Source of the DNA: an uncultured Clostridia bacterium
Lineage (GTDB): Bacteria; Bacillota; Clostridia; Oscillospirales; CAG-272
Length of the DNA stretch: 64,000 nucleotides
Assembly: GCA_944381115.1 (NCBI GenBank)
Contig: CALWJV010000016.1
Span: 1-64,000 of the forward strand
Direction of reading: 5' to 3'
The stretch's first letter is position 1. Every line of letters begins with the position of its first letter. Positions 8,837 through 18,395 of this stretch are shown here, piece by piece. The notes beneath the pieces are model-generated. The model searched no databases. It was not told where the DNA came from and saw nothing but the letters and a program-made list of their open reading frames with translations. The translations under genes were made by a program, and so were the position numbers.

Positions 8837-9931
8837 TTATCTGAAGAAATTGAGTATAAGACCGCCTGCGATAACCGAAGCAACCTGACCGGAAACATTA
8901 ACACCAATTGAGTGCATAAGGAGGAAATTTTGGTTATCTTCTTCAAGTCCGAGTTTGTTAACAACTCTTGCGGACATCGGGAAAGCAGAAATTCCTGCAG
9001 CACCAATCATAGGATTAATTTTCTTTCCTTCCGGAAGGAAAATATTCATAATTTTTGCTATCATGACTCCGCCAAATGTATCGAACACAAATGCAATAAG
9101 TCCAAGTCCGAGGATAAGAAGTGTATCAAGAGCAAGAAATTCCTCTGCAACCATTTTTAACGAAATAGTAATCCCGAGGAATATCGTTACAAGATTTGCA
9201 AGAACTTTTTGAGCAGTTTCGGAGAGTGAATTAAGAACGCCGCATTCTCGAATGAGATTGCCGAACATAAGGAATCCGATAAGAGCAACGGCGTCCGGAG
9301 CAACAAGCCCTACTATTATTGTAACTACAATTGGGAAAAGTATCTTTGTAAGTTTCGATACCTGATTTCCCTGTACATGCATTTTAATACAACGTTCCTT
9401 TTTGGTAGTACAAAGTTTTATTATAGGCGGCTGAACTATCGGAACCAGCGCCATGTATGAATACGCCGCAACCATTATGGCACCGAGGTATTTGGAACCG
9501 AGTATATTTGCAACGAAAATAGATGTAGGACCGTCGGCGGCTCCGATTATTGCAATGGATGCAGCATCCTTTATATCGAAGAAAAACGATGCAATGAATA
9601 GTGTAAAGAAAATTCCAAACTGTGCCGCCGCACCGAATATCATAAGTTTAGGATTGGTAAGAAGCGGAGTAAAGTCGATCATTGCCCCGATACCTATGAA
9701 AAGTATAAGCGGGAAAAGTTCGTTGGCTATACCTGCATCAAATAAGACACTCAGCGTCTCCTTTGCTCCGGAAAGCGGAAGGTTAACAAGAATCGCTCCA
9801 AACCCCATAGGCAACAGCAGTGTCGGTTCCATCTCTTTTTTTATTGCGAGGAAAATGAGGATTCCGCCTATTACCCACATAACTACCTGTTGCCATGTTA
9901 TCTGCAACAGATTTTGATATAGAATTTCCAT
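8837..9931 (-). CDS. oadB: Na+-translocating decarboxylase beta subunit (OadB family)
   Basis: A 364-residue polytopic membrane protein of the OadB/GcdB/MmdB family, which couples decarboxylation of carboxyl-biotin to Na+ export. Visible family motifs are LILFIGIGAMIDFTPLL, AIIGAADGPTSIFVAN (the Asp-containing Na+ site region) and MIGAAGISAFPMSARVV near the C-terminus. The second ATG (9931) is chosen because GGAG lies correctly before it; the first ATG at 9943 overlaps that site. It probably forms an operon with the gamma-like gene. The decarboxylase alpha and biotin subunits must be elsewhere, so which acid is decarboxylated is not visible here. Confidence 0.93.
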   Translation of the reverse strand: MEILYQNLLQITWQQVVMWVIGGILIFLAIKKEMEPTLLLPMGFGAILVNLPLSGAKETLSVLFDAGIANELFPLILFIGIGAMIDFTPLLTNPKLMIFGAAAQFGIFFTLFIASFFFDIKDAASIAIIGAADGPTSIFVANILGSKYLGAIMVAAYSYMALVPIVQPPIIKLCTTKKERCIKMHVQGNQVSKLTKILFPIVVTIIVGLVAPDAVALIGFLMFGNLIRECGVLNSLSETAQKVLANLVTIFLGITISLKMVAEEFLALDTLLILGLGLIAFVFDTFGGVMIAKIMNIFLPEGKKINPMIGAAGISAFPMSARVVNKLGLEEDNQNFLLMHSIGVNVSGQVASVIAGGLILNFFR

Positions 9932-9971
9932 TTTTATCTCCATTCCGCCGATCTTACGGCATTAATATTTT

Positions 9972-9994
9972 ATACAATATTGTATTAATACAAT
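9972..9994. promoter_or_regulatory. Nested palindromes upstream of oadB (candidate operator)
   Basis: Two perfect palindromes share a half-site: ATACAATATTGTAT (9972-9985) and ATTGTATTAATACAAT (9979-9994). This gives three alternating copies of the ATACAAT half-site about 40-60 bases upstream of the oadB start codon. Such an arrangement is typical of a dimeric repressor operator. No regulator gene is adjacent. The function is inferred. Confidence 0.45.
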
Positions 9995-10186
9995 TACATG
10001 CTTATTATAAAATTTATAATAATTATATATTATTTTTATAGTAAATACAATACCCAGTCTGTTTTATTAACATTTTTTTTACATCGCTATTATTTTAAAT
10101 TAAACTGTTAATGATAGTGTTTAAATAGCACAAAACAATGATTGGCCTTAAATATTAAAGACAAGATAATTGTGGAGATATGCATT

Positions 10187-11260
10187 ATGTACCTTAAAAA
10201 TCTCTTAAAAGAAAGAAAATTACCTGTGATTCCGCAAAGAGAAGAAATTCTCAAAATCTTACAGGAAAATGAATTCGGATATCTTCCCCCACTTGGCCAT
10301 TCAATTACTGTTTCAGAGCCGCAAATAATAGAGACCCGTATTTCTGCAGGAACCGTGATTATTTCAACCGTTAAAATGAGAATAACCACGAAATACGGAA
10401 GTCACAGTTTCAGTGTGCTTTGCCAAACTCATAATGACGGTCAAAAACATCCTTTTTTTGTATTTCTTAATTTTCACCCGGGAATTGCCAGCCTTTACTA
10501 TCCGGCAGAAGAAATAGCAGATAACGGATTTGATGTCTTTTCAGTATATTATAAAGACGTTACCAGCGATGACGGTGACTTTAAAAACGGGCTTGCCAGA
10601 ATTTTACTTCCGGACGGACAAAAAACAGATACTGACTGTGGTAAAATCGGAATCTGGGCATTTGCAGCGATGAAAGTTCTTGACTACGCTTTGACTCTTC
10701 CGTCTTCAGATTCAGAACAAGCTGCAATTTTAGGTCACTCAAGACTTGGTAAAACAGCACTTTTTGCCGGTATGCTCGACACCAGATTCAAATACGTATT
10801 TTCCAATGATTCCGGTTGTTTTGGTGCCTCACTTAACAGAGGGAACACAGGTCTTTTCAAAGAAAGAAGTGACCGTAAAAGAGGCGAATTGATAACTGAC
10901 ATAACAGATCATTTTGCGTACTGGTTCTGTAAAGGTGCACTTAAGCACCGTAAGACAAATATTCCAGAAAAATTTGATCAACATTTTCTGCTTGCTTCGA
11001 TTGCCCCGCGCTTTGTCTACGTAGCTTCTGCCGATATGGACTACTGGGCAGACCCGGATTCCGAATTTTTATCCTGTGTAGCAGCCAGTGAAGCATTTGA
11101 AAAACAAGGTCTTCCGGGATTTATACACAAAGACGCACTTCCGCTCACAGGCGAAACATTTCATGAAGGAAGGATAGGGTATCATAAACGGCACGGACTT
11201 CACTTTCTTTCGCGTAATGACTGGAATAAATTTATGAAATTTATAAATAAACATCAATAA
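10187..11260 (+). CDS. CE15-type glucuronoyl esterase-like alpha/beta hydrolase
   Basis: 357 residues from the ATG at 10187, which has GTGGAG eight bases before it. A TTG at 10142 would add 15 residues without a ribosome site. The nucleophile elbow GHSRLGKTA puts the catalytic Ser at residue 185, and its GxSRxGK form is the signature of family CE15 (4-O-methyl-glucuronoyl methylesterases). Other family blocks are SNDSGCFGASLNRG, the IAPRFVYVASADMDYWADP segment and a C-terminal RHGLHFL with the likely catalytic His. CE15 enzymes cut ester bonds between glucuronic acid and lignin or other alcohols. I see no signal peptide, so it may act inside the cell on imported oligomers. It is divergent from oadB. 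Confidence 0.8.
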   Translation: MYLKNLLKERKLPVIPQREEILKILQENEFGYLPPLGHSITVSEPQIIETRISAGTVIISTVKMRITTKYGSHSFSVLCQTHNDGQKHPFFVFLNFHPGIASLYYPAEEIADNGFDVFSVYYKDVTSDDGDFKNGLARILLPDGQKTDTDCGKIGIWAFAAMKVLDYALTLPSSDSEQAAILGHSRLGKTALFAGMLDTRFKYVFSNDSGCFGASLNRGNTGLFKERSDRKRGELITDITDHFAYWFCKGALKHRKTNIPEKFDQHFLLASIAPRFVYVASADMDYWADPDSEFLSCVAASEAFEKQGLPGFIHKDALPLTGETFHEGRIGYHKRHGLHFLSRNDWNKFMKFINKHQ

Positions 11261-11278
11261 TTACAAATTATTTTGTAA

Positions 11279-11314
11279 AAAATCAAAAATATTTTTATAA
11301 AAACATTTTTGATT
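11279..11314 (+). terminator. AT-rich terminator-like hairpin after esterase gene
   Basis: AAATCAAAAAT pairs with ATTTTTGATTT over an AT-rich loop just after the esterase stop. The stem has no GC clamp, so it is a weak candidate. Confidence 0.4.
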
Positions 11315-11387
11315 TAACATAAGGTTCATAATATGGTGATATAATTAAGCAAGAAAAAACTTAAAACATATTAAGGAGACAAATAAA

Positions 11388-11753
11388 ATGGGATTATTTG
11401 ATATATTTAAGAAAAAAACTCTTGACGAAAAAATGGAAGATTATGCCAATAAAGGCTTAATTGGCAAACTTACAAAAGCAATTGACCAGTCCAACTCGAA
11501 GGAAACAAGGATTGCAGCACTTAATGCCCTCCGCCTTATAAAACATCGCCTGAGCGTTGAAGCACTTGTAAGTGTTCTCCGCGATGATGATGCCGATATT
11601 AGACGTGCGTCAGCAAAGTCTCTGCTTATGAACGGAACAAAAGATATAACAGAACTTCTCCTTAGTTACAGCGACAAAGAACCCGATCCGGAAATAAAGG
11701 CTTTACTTAAAGAGGCTGCTATCTCTTCTAAAGACCGCACACCGAGAATATAA
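11388..11753 (+). CDS. Small HEAT-repeat protein
   Basis: 121 residues, preceded by AAGGAGAC at good spacing. Residues about 35-100 form two helical HEAT/PBS-lyase-type repeats (TRIAALNALRLIKHR, then SVLRDDDADIRRASAKSLL). Such repeats usually mediate protein contacts. There is no catalytic motif, signal peptide or membrane segment, so it should be cytoplasmic. It looks monocistronic, with its own terminator. The partner is unknown. Confidence 0.75.
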   Translation: MGLFDIFKKKTLDEKMEDYANKGLIGKLTKAIDQSNSKETRIAALNALRLIKHRLSVEALVSVLRDDDADIRRASAKSLLMNGTKDITELLLSYSDKEPDPEIKALLKEAAISSKDRTPRI

Positions 11754-11760
11754 ATACAAA

Positions 11761-11795
11761 TCAAAAAAGAATGCCGATCGGCATTCTTTTTTTCT
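11761..11795. terminator. Bidirectional terminator between convergent genes
   Basis: Perfect stem AGAATGCC/GGCATTCT around GATC, flanked by an A-tract and a T-tract. It ends the HEAT-repeat gene and can also serve the minus-strand epimerase gene. Confidence 0.88.
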
Positions 11796-11925
11796 GAAAA
11801 TGTATTTTTCATTTACTGAAAGGCGTTTTTACAAAACAAAATATTTTAATATTATACTTTTATAAACCGTCTTTTATCAATTCTTACTTTATAAAATATT
11901 CAGCATGTAAGAGAAAATCTTCTGA

Positions 11926-12894
11926 TTACGCCCAAGACATAGAGCCGGGTTTCGGTTCAGAAATAAGTATATCCTTTAAGAAGGCAACCGCTTTTTCAAG
12001 TCCTTCATCAATAGACATAAGGCTGTCCTCATGTTCTATTGACATGACTTTATCGTATCCTGCAAGACGAAGATTTGATGCCATATCTTTCCAATACTGA
12101 GCATCATGACCGTATCCCACCGTACGGAATATCCAGCTGCGGTGTATCTCATCGCCGTAGTGCTTTGTATCAAGAACTCCGAATTTTGCGGTATTGTATA
12201 CATCTATCTTAGTGTCTTTTGCATGGAAATGATATATTGCACCTTTAAGCGCTCTTATTGCCGCTACCGGATCTATTCCCTGCCATACCAAATGAGATGG
12301 ATCAAAGTTTGCTCCGATAGTATCCCCGACTGCCGCTCTGAGTTTAAGGAGTGTTTCAGGATTGTATACACAAAATCCAGGGTGCATTTCAAGTGCGATC
12401 TTTGTAACTCCGTGAGCGTTTGCAAACTTAACAGCCTCTTTCCAATAAGGTATAAGTACCTCGTTCCATTGATAATCAAGTATTTTTAAAAAATCGTCAG
12501 GCCAAGGACAGGTTACCCAGTTCGGGTATTTTGAGCCTTCGGAATCTCCCGGACAACCGGAGAAAGTCACTATAGTATCGACGCCGATCTTTTCCGCGAA
12601 AAGTACTGTGTTTCTGAAATCGCACTCAAACGCTTTTGCTATGGTCTTATCCGGATGTACGCAGTTTCCGTGTGTAGCAAGAGCGGCAATTTCAATACCG
12701 TATTTATCTATTGTTGCCTTAAACTCTTCAAATTTTTTTTCATCAGAGAGAAGTACCTCAGGATTACAGTGAGCCTTGCCCGGGTAGCCACCTGAGCCTA
12801 TTTCGACTGCCTCAACACCAAGTGATTTGAGTCTGCCAAGAGTTTCGTCAAGAGTTTTTGAACCGTAAAGGTTTGCAAGTACGCAAAGTTTCAT
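11926..12894 (-). CDS. Sugar phosphate isomerase/epimerase (TIM barrel)
   Basis: 322 residues of the xylose-isomerase-like TIM-barrel superfamily (IolE/YcjR-type). Metal-site elements are visible in order: ALATHGNCVHP (about 73-83), a Glu in KIALEMHPGFCVY (about 167-179), GANFDPSHLVWQG (about 195-207), YHFHAKDTK (about 223-231) and a late SIEHED (about 290). It most likely interconverts a keto-sugar or an inositol/uronate derivative, but the substrate cannot be read. AGAAAGG precedes the ATG. It is cytoplasmic and apparently monocistronic. A second, shorter member of the superfamily lies at 38.0-38.8 kb. Confidence 0.85.
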   Translation of the reverse strand: MKLCVLANLYGSKTLDETLGRLKSLGVEAVEIGSGGYPGKAHCNPEVLLSDEKKFEEFKATIDKYGIEIAALATHGNCVHPDKTIAKAFECDFRNTVLFAEKIGVDTIVTFSGCPGDSEGSKYPNWVTCPWPDDFLKILDYQWNEVLIPYWKEAVKFANAHGVTKIALEMHPGFCVYNPETLLKLRAAVGDTIGANFDPSHLVWQGIDPVAAIRALKGAIYHFHAKDTKIDVYNTAKFGVLDTKHYGDEIHRSWIFRTVGYGHDAQYWKDMASNLRLAGYDKVMSIEHEDSLMSIDEGLEKAVAFLKDILISEPKPGSMSWA

Positions 12895-13092
12895 TTTTTT
12901 ATTCCTTTCTTATTAAGTATTTTTGTTAAAATTGGGTTTCTCGCTTTTACCAGATGTATGATTTGCCTTATTATACTGAAATTTTATTCCAAAACCGTGT
13001 ATTTTCAAAATAACATGTTTTTTATTTTAACAATCTTATAATCTGTCTTACTCAGCATATCCCGCGTGTACTTCAAGCACTTCACTATTCTG

Positions 13093-14190
13093 CTATTGCC
13101 ATGCCTTGGGTACAGTCCGATTGTTTTTAAACCATTCTGTGTCTTTAAGTTTAAGGTCACTTGCAGAGCAAACAATATTTACACCGTTAAGACCGCAAAA
13201 TATGGTGATATTCCCGTTCATTGACTGGAATTTATCGTTGTCATAGTCTGTACAAAGCGTGGTTACATAGACTTTATCGGTGTAAGGCGCAACATTATCA
13301 ATAAATTGTTGTGTCGGAAACTGATTTTCATTTGTATCTGTATATTCGGAACTTCCCGCACAGCAGCATACACATACTATTTCCGGTTTTATCGCTGCCA
13401 TAAGTACCTGACTTGATGAAGTTTTGGATCCGTGATGTCCGGCTTTATATACGGTGACCTCTGGAAGATCATTTCTTTCAACCAGTGATTCTTCTCCATC
13501 CTCTTCAAGGTCTCCCGTAAACAGAAAATTTTCCTCTCCATAAGTAAGAAGTGTGCACACAGAGTAATCGTTTTCGGATTCCGCATCCTCATAATAGTAT
13601 TTTTGATCCAGTATTTTCAAGTAAATTCCTTCGGAAACTGTAAAAACAGATTTATTCTGCTCTATACACTCTTTAGCCGTATAATGAACGGCTCCCGACG
13701 CTATTTCTTCGTCACGTTCCCGAAGGTAATTTTCATACATGTTAGTTCCTTCGCCATCTTTTATCTCCTGATTTGTTCTTGCAAAATCTATAATTGTTTT
13801 ACACTCGTACAAATCAAAGAGACTATCTGTGTTTTCGTTTGTAGCAAATCCGGCATAATGGTCCTGATGTGCATGTGTAACTATTACATAATCCAGAACC
13901 CCATCTTTTATATATTTATTCAGATATGCTGAAATAGTAGATATACTTGAAGTCCTAGAACCGGCGTCTATTAAAATATCGGTATCACCCGCTTTTATGT
14001 AGGTACAATCTCCGGTATATTTATTTCCTAGTTCAATAAAATGAATCTGAATATCACCGTTTACATATACATCAGATGAAAATTTATTAAGCGTAAGGTA
14101 TGCAATAAACCCGCTGAATACACCGATAACAAGACATATAACCGCAAGAAATACGGCAATACCTGCTCTAAATTTTTTTGTTTTCATCAT
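13093..14190 (-). CDS. Metallo-beta-lactamase-fold hydrolase, ComEC C-terminal type, membrane anchored
   Basis: 365 residues. An N-terminal transmembrane helix (about 10-34) is followed by an MBL domain facing outside. The metal motif THAHQDHYAGF (about 103-113) fits HxHxDH. DTDILIDAG precedes it, and FTGDLEEDGEE and KAGHHGSKTSSSQ follow. This is the pattern of the ComEC/Rec2 C-terminal domain and of free-standing relatives thought to be nucleases or phosphodiesterases. Its ATG overlaps the stop codon of the preceding membrane protein gene by four bases (ATGA), so the two are translationally coupled and probably act together. The substrate is unknown. No ComEC channel domain is present. Confidence 0.82.
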   Translation of the reverse strand: MMKTKKFRAGIAVFLAVICLVIGVFSGFIAYLTLNKFSSDVYVNGDIQIHFIELGNKYTGDCTYIKAGDTDILIDAGSRTSSISTISAYLNKYIKDGVLDYVIVTHAHQDHYAGFATNENTDSLFDLYECKTIIDFARTNQEIKDGEGTNMYENYLRERDEEIASGAVHYTAKECIEQNKSVFTVSEGIYLKILDQKYYYEDAESENDYSVCTLLTYGEENFLFTGDLEEDGEESLVERNDLPEVTVYKAGHHGSKTSSSQVLMAAIKPEIVCVCCCAGSSEYTDTNENQFPTQQFIDNVAPYTDKVYVTTLCTDYDNDKFQSMNGNITIFCGLNGVNIVCSASDLKLKDTEWFKNNRTVPKAWQ

Positions 14191-14627
14191 GCAACTGCTC
14201 CTTCCGTATTTTCTGTTATCCGAAAGGCTCTGTAAAGAGTAAGACCATTACAACGTCCGCCGACAGCCTTATATATAATGTAATATTCACCCGGTTTTGA
14301 AGTATCCGCAGTAAATGTTCCGTCGTTTCCTTTTGTCATGTTTGTTTCAATTTGAACACTACCTGATTTGTCTTTACCTAACGATATATATTTTATTCCC
14401 TCATCTTTATAAGAAATTATTTCACCGACTTTATATGAAAAATCTTTTTTCCCGTTTAATTCAAAACAGTCATTTTTTGTAATAAACTTTGTAGCAAAAT
14501 ACCCGCCGAAAACACCAACTGCCAAAAACAGTACCGCAATTATTATATAACCCTTATGAGTCTTTTTTACAGCCTGTTTTGCTTTTTTTTCTCGCCACTT
14601 ATCCCAACCGGTTTGTTTTTTTGCCAT
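14187..14627 (-). CDS. Single-pass membrane protein of unknown function, coupled to MBL protein
   Basis: 146 residues: a very basic cytoplasmic N-terminus (WDKWREKKAKQAVKKTHK), one transmembrane helix (about 27-47) and a roughly 95-residue extracytoplasmic beta-rich domain with two cysteines (about 53 and 126). No family is recognised. Its end overlaps the start of the MBL-fold gene by four bases. That argues for a two-protein unit, perhaps with this protein as a membrane partner of the hydrolase. The start has AAAGGA nine bases upstream. Confidence 0.75.
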   Translation of the reverse strand: MAKKQTGWDKWREKKAKQAVKKTHKGYIIIAVLFLAVGVFGGYFATKFITKNDCFELNGKKDFSYKVGEIISYKDEGIKYISLGKDKSGSVQIETNMTKGNDGTFTADTSKPGEYYIIYKAVGGRCNGLTLYRAFRITENTEGAVA

Positions 14628-14750
14628 GGTATATGATCCTTTCTATAATTAATAAAACTGAATTTATTTCAATTATGAGCAGGAATACCATTTTGCGTGT
14701 AAAAACCGTAATACCTACCCGTTTTTATTTCAAAATATTAATTTTATTAT

Positions 14751-15845
14751 TTAAACATTAAATCTGAAAAGCGTCACATCCCCATCCTTCATAACATAAT
14801 CTTTGCCTTCGCTTCGTACAAGTCCCTTTTCCTTTGCCGCATTCATACTTCCGCATGCCATAAGGTCATCGTATGATACTATTTCCGCTCTTATAAATCC
14901 TCTTTCAAAATCGGAGTGAATTTTTCCTGCCGCTTGAGGTGCCTTTGAGCCGTTTACAATGGTCCATGCTCTGACCTCCTTCGGTCCTGCTGTAATAAAA
15001 CTGATAAGTCCGAGAAGTTTGTATCCGGCTGTTACTATTTTGTCAAGGCCGGAACTTTCAAGTCCGTACTCCTTCATAAAAATAGCCCTATCTTCTTTGT
15101 CCATTACAGAAATCTGTGCCTCTATTTCAGCGCAAACGGGGATCACCTGTGAATGTTCGCCATTTGCTATTTCAACGACTTCTTTGTAAAACTCATTCTT
15201 CTCTACTCCTGAAATAAGTGTATTTTCGTCTACATTTGCAACATAGATCACCGGTTTAAGAGAAAGAAGCGGAAGTGTGGTCATAATTACTTTTTCATCA
15301 TCGGTAAATTTAAAGGTTCGTGCATTCTTACCATTTTGGAGGTGCTCAAGTACCCTTTCGAAAAGATCAATTTCCGTTTGAAATGATTTATCACCTTTAA
15401 GTGCCTTTTTGCTTTTGTCAAGTCTGCGTTCGGTAAGTTCAATATCCGAAAGGATCAGTTCAAGGTTTATTATATCTATATCCCTTTTAGGGCTTATATT
15501 TCCCTCCACGTGTGTTATATCGTCGTTTTGAAAGCATCTTACAACATGAAGTATTGCATCGACTTCTCTTATGTGAGAAAGAAATTTGTTTCCGAGTCCC
15601 TCTCCTTCGGATGCACCTTTGACAAGTCCTGCTATATCAACTATTTCAAGAATTGCAGGTGTGTATTTTTCGGGATTGTACATTTCTGCAAGTCTGTCAA
15701 GTCTTTCGTCTGGGACCGGTGCAATACCTACGTTAGGTTCTATTGTACAGAACGGATAATTTGCTGCCTCCGCTCCTGCGTTTGTTATTGCATTGAAAAG
15801 GGTACTTTTTCCTACGTTCGGAAGCCCCACTATACCTAGTTTCAT
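14751..15845 (-). CDS. ychF: Ribosome-binding P-loop ATPase YchF/OLA1
   Basis: 364 residues, the normal length for YchF. G1 motif GLPNVGKST at residues 5-13, switch region [18 protein letters not shown]3 [14 protein letters not shown] in place of NKxD (the change that makes YchF prefer ATP), and a C-terminal TGS-like domain (about 275-364) with the VRAWTI strand. It is a cytoplasmic translation- and stress-related ATPase. GGAAGG precedes the ATG. Downstream genes follow after 123 bases and may or may not share its transcript. Confidence 0.96.
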   Translation of the reverse strand: MKLGIVGLPNVGKSTLFNAITNAGAEAANYPFCTIEPNVGIAPVPDERLDRLAEMYNPEKYTPAILEIVDIAGLVKGASEGEGLGNKFLSHIREVDAILHVVRCFQNDDITHVEGNISPKRDIDIINLELILSDIELTERRLDKSKKALKGDKSFQTEIDLFERVLEHLQNGKNARTFKFTDDEKVIMTTLPLLSLKPVIYVANVDENTLISGVEKNEFYKEVVEIANGEHSQVIPVCAEIEAQISVMDKEDRAIFMKEYGLESSGLDKIVTAGYKLLGLISFITAGPKEVRAWTIVNGSKAPQAAGKIHSDFERGFIRAEIVSYDDLMACGSMNAAKEKGLVRSEGKDYVMKDGDVTLFRFNV

Positions 15846-16090
15846 CTGTTTTCAGCCTTCCTGTTTAAATAATGTTTTATTATAAATAAATATTTATTTT
15901 TATTTTATCATAACATAATTAAAGGCAAATTTCAAGAAGTTTCTTCATTAATTTATATAATGTTAATCTATTTTTAAAATATTAACAATTTGTTCACCAA
16001 TCTTGATAATAAATAGTATATAATGAACTTAGTTAAATAAATAGCAAAGTTAACAATTTATAAAATAAAGAAAAAGGATGGTACAGAAAA

Positions 16091-16780
16091 ATGGCTGCAA
16101 AAATTTTAGTAATTGATGATGATACCAATATATGTGATATGCTTCGTCTTTACCTTGAAAAGGAAGGACATGAAGTAAAATGTGCAAATGACGGCGCAGA
16201 AGGTCTCCGTCAGTTCAAATTTTCCGAACCTGATCTCGTTCTTCTCGATATTATGCTCCCGGGTAAAGATGGGTGGCAGATATGTCGCGAAATCCGCGAA
16301 ATTTCCAACAAACCTATAATCATGATAACCGCAAAATATGAAACATTTGATAAAGTTCTGGGACTTGAACTCGGTGCTGATGATTTTGTTGTAAAACCGT
16401 TTGACATGAAGGAACTTTCCGCAAGAGTAAAAGCGGTTCTCCGCAGATATACCGCTCACGACAACGCAAGCGACGACGAGATCATAAAATTTGACAATAT
16501 TGAGATCAGTCTCCAAAAGTATGAACTTAAACTCAAAGGCAAAAGCGTTGACATTCCACCTAAGGAACTTGAACTTCTTTATTTCCTTGCTTCAAACTCA
16601 AACAGAGTTTTTACAAGAGACCAACTTCTTGATAAAGTATGGGGATTTGATTATCTCGGTGACTCCAGAACAGTTGATGTTCATGTAAAACGTCTTCGTG
16701 AAAAACTTGAAGGTGTTTCAGATAAATGGATACTCAAAACTGTTTGGGGCGTAGGATATAAATTTGAAGTACTTCAGTAA
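16091..16780 (+). CDS. OmpR/PhoB-family response regulator
   Basis: 229 residues. Receiver domain at 1-120 with the acidic pair DDD (9-11), phospho-acceptor Asp53 in LLDIMLPGKDGW, Thr/Ser in MITAK and the KPF lysine near 103. A winged-helix DNA-binding domain follows (about 130-228) with FTRDQLLDKVWG and RTVDVHVKRLREKL. It is followed after 41 bases by its cognate sensor kinase. The target genes cannot be read from the window. The gene is divergent from ychF across a 245-base AT-rich gap with a TATAAT near 16018. Confidence 0.96.
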   Translation: MAAKILVIDDDTNICDMLRLYLEKEGHEVKCANDGAEGLRQFKFSEPDLVLLDIMLPGKDGWQICREIREISNKPIIMITAKYETFDKVLGLELGADDFVVKPFDMKELSARVKAVLRRYTAHDNASDDEIIKFDNIEISLQKYELKLKGKSVDIPPKELELLYFLASNSNRVFTRDQLLDKVWGFDYLGDSRTVDVHVKRLREKLEGVSDKWILKTVWGVGYKFEVLQ

Positions 16781-16821
16781 CGTTAGTTAAAATATAATAA
16801 AACTTAAAACGGATAAATAAA

Positions 16822-18264
16822 ATGAGAAAAAGCCTTTTCACACGGTATATAACCGTGTTCATGCTTATCATATTTTTAAGTTTTTCAATACTTGCACTTG
16901 TTATCGGTTCAAACATGACGATAAAGACATTTAAAAGTAAACAGGATATTGTAAACCGCTCTGCAACAAGTATTTCAACGATGATAACATCGGTTTATAA
17001 ACCGGATGACGGGTACGATCTTACAGAACTTAAAAATAATGTATCTTTTTCGAATTATATTAAACACCTGGCTGATTTTTCAAGTGATCTGAGAGTTTTT
17101 GTTTTCAATAAAAACGGACAACTTATACTATGCGACGAAGAATGTTTTAGCAATACAGTAAACGGAGATTTGTCCGACGAATTTCTTGAAACTCTTGACT
17201 CGTTTGAAAATATTGAAGGCTTCGACGACATGAATGGTATTTTTACCGACCGCTATCTTTATTACGGAGCATCGATAAAATCAGTTTCTGGAAATACGTC
17301 AGTAGGTTCGGTGTTTGCCTGCTCATCAGCCAAGGGAATGAATGTTTTGCTTGTAAGCACAGTCAAAACTATTATTCTTGCAAGCCTTTGGGTATTCCTT
17401 GCAACACTCATCGCTGTTTATTTTTTAAGTGAGCGTATTATCAGTCCACTTAAGGACATGAGTCGCGCGGCAAAAAGTTATGCCTCTGGAAAATTTGATA
17501 TACGTATACCTGTCAAAGGCAATGATGAGGTCGCAGAACTCGCCCAAGCATTTAATCAAATGGCAACTGGACTTGAAAACCTTGAAAATATGCGTTCTTC
17601 TTTCCTTGCAAACGTATCGCACGATTTGAAAACACCAATGACCACTATATCGGGATTCATAGACGCAATAATATCCGGTGCAATCCCACCGGAAAATCAA
17701 ACCGAATATCTGGAAAGAATAAAAAGTGAAGTTCTCCGGCTCTCCCGTTTGGTAAGACAACTTCTTGACCTCTCAAGGATACAGGCAGGTGACCGTAAAT
17801 TTACTTTTGAACCATTCGATATATGCGAAGTTGCAAGACAGATAGTTCTCTCGTTTGAACAGAAAATAGACGAAAAAAATCTTGATGTAGAATTCAACTG
17901 CGACGAAGACAGAATGAAAGTAATCGCAGACAAAGACGCAATCCATCAAACACTTTACAATATATGTGATAACGCAGTCAAATTCTCCCGTCCGGGAGGT
18001 AAATACAAAATAGACATAACTTTAAAGGATAAAAAAATCCATGTTTCGGTCTACAATGAAGGAGAGGGCATACCGAAAGAAGATCTGCCGTTTGTATTTG
18101 AAAGATTTTATAAAACAGATAAAAGCCGCGGACTTGATAAGACCGGCGTCGGACTCGGTCTTTATATCGCAAAAACGATTATTGATGCTCACGGAGAATC
18201 AATTTGGGTTCAAAGTGAAAAGGATGTATACTGCCGATTTGAATTCACTTTGAAGCCGGCATAA
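16822..18264 (+). CDS. Membrane sensor histidine kinase
   Basis: 480 residues. A first transmembrane helix at about 9-31, an extracytoplasmic sensor region of about 140 residues, a second helix at about 176-198 and a HAMP linker (ISPLKDMSRAAKSYASGKFD). The HisKA H-box SFLANVSHDLKTPM has the phospho-accepting His267. The HATPase domain carries the N box DNAVKFS, GEGIPKEDLPFVFERFYK and GVGLGLYIAK. It should autophosphorylate and pass phosphate to the preceding response regulator. The sensor region has no recognised domain, so the signal is unknown. Confidence 0.96.
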   Translation: MRKSLFTRYITVFMLIIFLSFSILALVIGSNMTIKTFKSKQDIVNRSATSISTMITSVYKPDDGYDLTELKNNVSFSNYIKHLADFSSDLRVFVFNKNGQLILCDEECFSNTVNGDLSDEFLETLDSFENIEGFDDMNGIFTDRYLYYGASIKSVSGNTSVGSVFACSSAKGMNVLLVSTVKTIILASLWVFLATLIAVYFLSERIISPLKDMSRAAKSYASGKFDIRIPVKGNDEVAELAQAFNQMATGLENLENMRSSFLANVSHDLKTPMTTISGFIDAIISGAIPPENQTEYLERIKSEVLRLSRLVRQLLDLSRIQAGDRKFTFEPFDICEVARQIVLSFEQKIDEKNLDVEFNCDEDRMKVIADKDAIHQTLYNICDNAVKFSRPGGKYKIDITLKDKKIHVSVYNEGEGIPKEDLPFVFERFYKTDKSRGLDKTGVGLGLYIAKTIIDAHGESIWVQSEKDVYCRFEFTLKPA

Positions 18265-18395
18265 ATGATTACAAAACACTTTTCTTTTCACAAATGTCAT
18301 TTTATAATTTTATAACATTTATCTCCGTAAAAAAAATACTTTGTTTTAAAATATGACATAATAAAATTACTTTAAAAGATCAGAGGAAATTTAGA

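Noticed and set aside
9453..9917. Open frame of 154 codons on the plus strand opposite oadB
   Set aside because: A strong membrane-protein match exists on the other strand.
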